Shown: positions 5,747 to 8,982 of the stretch, in pieces
How positions within the stretch are numbered: position 1 is the first letter of the stretch
How the letters are laid out: each line of letters opens with the position of its first letter
From: Muribaculaceae bacterium
Lineage (GTDB): Bacteria > Bacteroidota > Bacteroidia > Bacteroidales > Muribaculaceae
Assembly (NCBI GenBank): GCA_902836725.1
Contig: CADFRV010000099.1
Location: 1 to 8,982, forward strand
Reading direction: 5' to 3'
Length of the DNA: 8,982 bases
The notes under the pieces: model-generated
What the model was told of the DNA's origin: nothing
The model's input: the letters and a program-made list of their open reading frames with translations, nothing else
Databases searched by the model: none
Program-made: the position numbers and the translations under genes

Positions 5747-6226
5747 TCAGTCACGCAGCAGACTGGCGGTGGCCATCGAGGCTATCCCCTCTCCGCGGCC
5801 TGTGAAACCGAGACGCTCTGTGGTGGTGGCCTTTACTGATACGGCGTCAAGAGGCAGACACAGATCTTCCGCCACATTGGAGCGCATCTGCTCTATGTAC
5901 GGCGACATTTTAGGCACCTGGGCGATTATCGTCACATCCACATTGCCGATACGGAAGCCCCGCTCCCCTGCCAGACGGGCTGTCTCACGCAGAAGCATCC
6001 TGGAATCGGCTCCGCGGTAGCGCTCGTCGCTGTCGGGAAAATGGTAACCTATGTCGCGCAGGGCGGCCGCTCCGAGAATAGCGTCGCAGAGGGCATGGAG
6101 CGCCACATCGGCATCGCTGTGCCCCAGAAGACCGAGTTCGTGGGGTATCTCAACCCCGCATATGACGAGGCGCCGCCCCTCTGAGAAGCGGTGCACGTCG
6201 AAACCGTTGCCGGTGCGGAATTCCAT
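5747..6226 (-). CDS. ispF: 2-C-methyl-D-erythritol 2,4-cyclodiphosphate synthase
   Basis: IspF cyclises the CDP-diphosphomethylerythritol intermediate, releasing CMP, in the methylerythritol phosphate route to isoprenoids; it works as a cytoplasmic homotrimer. The 159 residues match the usual length. Visible signatures are GFDVHRF (8-14) with metal ligands Asp10 and His12, HSDADV (36-41), the third metal ligand His44, DIGYHFPD (58-65) and [18 protein letters not shown] (132-149), which shapes the nucleotide pocket. All key residues appear intact. The ATG at 6224-6226 begins [12 protein letters not shown] as expected. It follows porV by 88 bp in the same direction. This porV-ispF neighbourhood is, to my recollection, also found in Porphyromonas, and it supports both assignments. 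A strong hairpin with a U-rich tail ends the unit. Confidence 0.97.
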   Translation of the reverse strand: MEFRTGNGFDVHRFSEGRRLVICGVEIPHELGLLGHSDADVALHALCDAILGAAALRDIGYHFPDSDERYRGADSRMLLRETARLAGERGFRIGNVDVTIIAQVPKMSPYIEQMRSNVAEDLCLPLDAVSVKATTTERLGFTGRGEGIASMATASLLRD

Positions 6227-6265
6227 CTGGTAAGAGAAATATGTTGATTAGCGGTAAGGGATTAT

Positions 6266-6297
6266 GAAGCCATTAAAGAAAAAGTTTAAATGACTTC
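6266..6297. repeat. Inverted repeat in the porV-ispF gap
   Basis: GAAGCCATT (6266-6274) and AATGACTTC (6289-6297) pair over 9 bp with one mismatch (a G-U wobble in minus-strand RNA), with an A/T-rich loop of 14 bases. It may act as a processing or attenuation structure between porV and ispF. There is no T-run after the stem on the minus strand, so a full terminator is unlikely. Confidence 0.35.
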
Positions 6298-6314
6298 TAT
6301 ATTCGCGGTGTGGA

Positions 6315-7544
6315 TCACTTGCGGCCGAGAAGGCTCTTGAGACCATCCATGTCGAAAGAGAGAGTGAAGCGCAGGGTCTGGTCGAGTGGCGAGGTCTGTG
6401 CGGTCGCAAGCATGTATGATGCATCAAGACGGACTACATTGAGCGAGAAGCCGGCACCGAAACCGAAATACTGTCGGTTACCCTTGAACTCGCTTTCGTG
6501 GTAATAACCCGCGCGGAGGAAGAACTGCTGGTTGTAGCTGTATTCGGCTCCTATTGAGTAGTTTATCTCACGAATTTCCTCTTTGGTGCCTCCGGGGGCG
6601 TCGCTGAACGACTTGAATATGCCTGAGATAGGCGACATGTCTTTCCAGTCGTCGAGAGCTTTCTGGTATGCTTCCTGGTCCTCCTGGCCGTCGGCATTGA
6701 GATAATCCTGCTGACGCGGACGGGTGGGCACCAGAAGTTTGTTCAGGTCAAGGCTGAAAGCAAGCGTGTGGTAATCTGCGAGAGGGAACATGAATGTGGT
6801 ACCCAGACGCAGGTTGGTCGGGAGGAATGCCGGATTGTTGCCGTTGTCATATGCCACCTTGGAGCCGATGTTGGAGATATTGAAACCCCATGACCACTGG
6901 CATTCGTTCTGTCCTATGATGGGATAGGTGGTATAATAGCCGGAAAGGTCGGCGGCAAAAGCTGACGCGCCTGTGGAATTGTCGCCTACGTCAGAGGTGT
7001 TGTAGGCGAGGTCTGAGTAGATGTACCTGAAAACCACGCCCATCGAGAATTTCTCCGACAGTTTGCGGGAATAGCCCACGTCGATGGCCATTTCATAAGG
7101 GTTGATGCTGTTGGTCACACCGGCAACGTCTGTGGTACTTACCTCTCCCAGAGAGAAATAGCGTAAAGATGCGCTCAACGCCTGATTGTCCTGTGAGCCG
7201 AGTTTCCAGTAACCTGCCAGATCTGCGAGAAATATGTCGTTTACAAGTTTGCGGAGCCAGGGGGTGTAGCTCAGGCCGATCGATCCCTGTGAATACGCGA
7301 AGGCATACTTGGATGGATTCCAGAACTGGGAGTTCACGTCGGGATCGGTCGCAGCGCCGAGGTCGCCCATAGACGCTCCACGGGCGTCGGGAGCGATACT
7401 AAGCGATGTTACACCTGTCTGCACAGGGTTGAACTCGTTTTTTATATTGTCGTCGGCATGGAGCGAGGGGGCGGATGAACCGATTGCCAGTGCGGCAGCG
7501 AGGCCGCAGACACTATGCCGATATATATTTCTGTTCTTATTCAT
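6315..7544 (-). CDS. porV: PorV/LptO-type outer-membrane protein of the type IX secretion system
   Basis: PorV is an outer-membrane beta-barrel of the FadL-like class. In T9SS it binds cargo leaving the translocon and hands it to the attachment machinery. The 409 residues start with a signal peptide, a hydrophobic SVCGLAAALAIGSSAPSLHA (11-30) with cleavage likely after Ala30. Then comes the family block TSLSIAPDARGASMGDLGAA (46-65), FWNPSKYAF (74-82), TPWLRKLVNDIF (94-105), LPTNLRLG (241-248) and LNKLLVPT (267-274). The C-terminus is a series of alternating aromatic strands ending TLRFTLSFDMD. The ATG at 7542-7544 gives this signal peptide. PorU, its usual genomic and functional partner, is not next to it here; xerD lies upstream instead. 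No clear -7 element was found in the 140-bp gap upstream. PorQ or a PorV paralogue is the alternative. Confidence 0.88.
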   Translation of the reverse strand: MNKNRNIYRHSVCGLAAALAIGSSAPSLHADDNIKNEFNPVQTGVTSLSIAPDARGASMGDLGAATDPDVNSQFWNPSKYAFAYSQGSIGLSYTPWLRKLVNDIFLADLAGYWKLGSQDNQALSASLRYFSLGEVSTTDVAGVTNSINPYEMAIDVGYSRKLSEKFSMGVVFRYIYSDLAYNTSDVGDNSTGASAFAADLSGYYTTYPIIGQNECQWSWGFNISNIGSKVAYDNGNNPAFLPTNLRLGTTFMFPLADYHTLAFSLDLNKLLVPTRPRQQDYLNADGQEDQEAYQKALDDWKDMSPISGIFKSFSDAPGGTKEEIREINYSIGAEYSYNQQFFLRAGYYHESEFKGNRQYFGFGAGFSLNVVRLDASYMLATAQTSPLDQTLRFTLSFDMDGLKSLLGRK

Positions 7545-7684
7545 TTTCTTCTGTTGCAGCTCACTTGGGAGATTATCTAAGAGTATAACTCCTTTTTCAC
7601 CATTTTATTGTGTGACAGGAGGAACAGGAGATACCGGAGCGGTCAGTGACAGCCGGGGGCAGCGCTGTCGGAAGATGTTCAGAG

Positions 7685-8596
7685 TTATTTTATGTTTCTC
7701 GGGTGGTGCTGCAGTATCTCTTCGCGCAGGCGAGTGGTATCCAGGTGGATATAGATCTCGGTTGTGGCGATGCTCTCGTGGCCGAGCATCTGCTGAATGG
7801 CGCGCAGGTTGGCGCCCCCTTCGAGCAGATGGGTGGCGAAGCTGTGGCGCAATGTATGCGGTGATATCTGGCGCTGTATACCCGCCGCGTCTGCCAGGCG
7901 CCGTATCATGGTGAAGATCATCTGGCGGGTGAGCCTGTGGCCGCGCCGGTTCAGAAACAGTATGTTCTCTTCGCCGCGGTCTATTTTCAGCATGCACCGG
8001 GAGTTGTGGATGTAGCTTTGGATGCATTCCACCGATACCGGAGACATGGGCACCATCCGCTCCTTGTTGCCCTTGCCGTGCACCACCAGATAAAGTTCGT
8101 CGAAATTGATACGTGATATCTCCAGGTTTACAAGCTCGCTGACGCGCAGCCCGCAGCCATACATGGTCTCGATTATGGCATGGTTGCGCTCAGACTCCGC
8201 CATATCCGGGTCGATGGCCTCGATAAGCGAGTTTATCTCATCCACACTCAGCACTTCGGGCAGATGGCGCCCAAGCCGTGGTGTCTCGAGCAGTACAGCC
8301 GGATCGGTCTCTATATACCCCTCTGTCTTGAGATAATGGAAAAACGATTTGGTTCCTGAAATCACACGTTTGCGGGAGGCATCGGCAATCCCGAGATCAT
8401 ACAGAGCCGCGGCGAAATTCTGGAGTCTCGTATAGTCTACATCACGCAGCGAAGTACCTTCGTCGGTGAGATAATCCACAAGTTTCTCTACATCGAAGAT
8501 ATAAGACTCCACGGTGTTTGACGACAGGCCGCGTTGCAGTGCCAGATAACCTCTGAATTCCCGAAGCAGCGAAGGTATGTCTGGTATGTTTCTCAC
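7685..8596 (-). CDS. xerD: Site-specific tyrosine recombinase XerD/XerC
   Basis: This is a chromosome-dimer-resolving recombinase acting at dif with its FtsK-activated partner. At 303 residues it has the normal length. The N-terminal SAM-like core-binding domain covers about 5-95 (LLREFRGYLALQRGLSSNTV). The catalytic domain has every active-site residue: Arg151 (CGLRVSEL), Lys175 (GKGNKER), His247 and Arg250 (HTLRHSFATHLLEGG), His273 (LGHES) and nucleophile Tyr282 (TTEIYIH). The XerC/XerD split is not secure from sequence alone; XerD is preferred from the overall look and the usual Bacteroidota annotation. The start is GTG at 8594-8596, overlapping the stop of the upstream gene as GTGA, which suggests translational coupling. 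No inverted terminal repeats or integrase-type neighbours are present, so it looks like the housekeeping enzyme and not a mobile-element integrase. Confidence 0.92.
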   Translation of the reverse strand: MRNIPDIPSLLREFRGYLALQRGLSSNTVESYIFDVEKLVDYLTDEGTSLRDVDYTRLQNFAAALYDLGIADASRKRVISGTKSFFHYLKTEGYIETDPAVLLETPRLGRHLPEVLSVDEINSLIEAIDPDMAESERNHAIIETMYGCGLRVSELVNLEISRINFDELYLVVHGKGNKERMVPMSPVSVECIQSYIHNSRCMLKIDRGEENILFLNRRGHRLTRQMIFTMIRRLADAAGIQRQISPHTLRHSFATHLLEGGANLRAIQQMLGHESIATTEIYIHLDTTRLREEILQHHPRNIK

Positions 8597-8982
8597 ATCA
8601 GAAGTTTATGTATCTGGTGGGGGAGACCCCTGCGGGCTACAAAGATGCCGGTATATCCGTCGGTGAATCCCATACCGAAATCGGTCATCGATGTTATGAA
8701 TTTCCACAGTTGCGCCATTTTCGGCAGGATGTCCAGATTGCGCACGAAATATATCGATTCACCCTTTTCGAGCAACTGGCTTATGTATTTTTCAAGTATG
8801 TGCTCGTAAGAGGTATGGAACTGGTTGATAAGCACAAACGGCTCTGTCTTGCCCAGTAACGCGGGATCGGGATGGCGGTCGGGATGCCAGACGTGTATCT
8901 TCGTTTTCGGGACGGCGCGGTTGAAGATTATGTTTGTCACTTCACGTCCGTGTCCCACTTCGAGCAGGTTTTCAGGATGGAA
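8593..8982 (-). CDS. Degenerate-looking SAM-methyltransferase-fold protein (partial, N-terminus outside window)
   Basis: The frame is open at the right edge; 129 C-terminal residues are visible. It begins FHPENLLEVGHGREVTNII, which resembles strand one and the glycine loop of class I SAM methyltransferases (E8, G10). KIHVWHPD (28-35) would be strand two, PFVLINQFHTSYEHILEKYISQLLEKG strand four and the following helix, and SIYFVRNLDILPKMAQLWKF the next strand and helix. GYTGIFVARRG (109-119) would be the final hairpin. From memory this parallels an O-methyltransferase-like family of Bacteroidales whose corresponding motif is DDIHWS; here it reads RNLDIL, and the stretch between strands two and four is much shorter. 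Loss of acidic residues and shortening suggest a non-catalytic relative. It overlaps xerD by 4 bp and is probably co-transcribed with it. The start lies beyond base 8982. A different Rossmann-like fold remains possible. Confidence 0.55.
   Translation of the reverse strand, partial: FHPENLLEVGHGREVTNIIFNRAVPKTKIHVWHPDRHPDPALLGKTEPFVLINQFHTSYEHILEKYISQLLEKGESIYFVRNLDILPKMAQLWKFITSMTDFGMGFTDGYTGIFVARRGLPHQIHKLLM

Noticed and set aside
7648..7669. Inverted repeat GACAGC/GCTGTC after xerD as a terminator
   Set aside because: Only 6 bp of stem with a 10-base loop and no T-run on either side; kept out of the feature list.
7309..7914. 201-codon open frame on the plus strand running across the porV-xerD gap
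   Set aside because: It crosses two well-supported minus-strand genes and their gap and is rich in Arg, Ser and Gly, typical of a shadow frame in GC-rich DNA.
7685..8596. XerD-like recombinase as integrase of a mobile element
   Set aside because: Length, motifs and operon-like overlap fit the housekeeping Xer protein, and no attachment-site repeats or mobilisation genes are nearby.
1..8982. CRISPR arrays, tRNA/rRNA genes, insertion sequences, sigma-54 -24/-12 sites
   Set aside because: Reading through by eye gave no regularly spaced repeats, no cloverleaf-like or rRNA sequence, no transposase, and no good TGGCAC-N5-TTGCA match in the intergenic regions. A covariance-model search was not possible.

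Overview
The window looks like chromosomal DNA of a Bacteroidales bacterium (phylum Bacteroidota). The evidence is a PorV-type outer-membrane protein of the type IX secretion (T9SS) family directly upstream of ispF, a Bacteroidota-style LptE lipoprotein, a PCMD-family exported protein, and promoter-like sites of the TAnnTTTG class. A gut lineage such as Muribaculaceae is my best guess, but it is only an impression from composition and gene content.

Left part (1-2618, minus strand): an apparent operon in the order PlsC-like lysophospholipid acyltransferase, sigma-54 enhancer-binding protein without a sensor domain, then lptE (cut by the window edge). The gaps are 7 and 44 bp, and the last two genes start with GTG. 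Two of the three genes concern envelope lipids: acyl transfer and lipopolysaccharide delivery to the outer membrane.

Centre (2619-4536, plus strand): a lower-GC two-gene module, then a membrane protein. The module is a 183-residue protein with a RelE/HigB-like C-terminal half, followed by a 105-residue XRE/Cro helix-turn-helix protein. It has the layout of a HigBA-type toxin-antitoxin pair, toxin first. It has its own promoter-like site, a perfect 16-bp palindrome over the -33 region that would suit an autoregulatory operator, a possible 5' stem-loop, and a strong Shine-Dalgarno sequence before the second gene. Such a sequence is unusual in this phylum. This is the most accessory-looking part of the window and the main candidate for an under-described system. 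A YczE/YitT-like six-helix membrane protein follows.

Right part (4574-8982, minus strand): a secreted PCMD-domain protein behind an intergenic region packed with inverted repeats, ispF with a convincing intrinsic terminator, porV, the tyrosine recombinase xerD, and the C-terminal end of a shortened, degenerate-looking SAM-methyltransferase-fold protein whose stop overlaps the xerD start by 4 bp. IspF (isoprenoid precursors), PorV (secretion) and XerD (chromosome dimer resolution) are core functions. No RNA gene, CRISPR array or insertion sequence was seen, and no gene-free stretch exceeds 300 bp.
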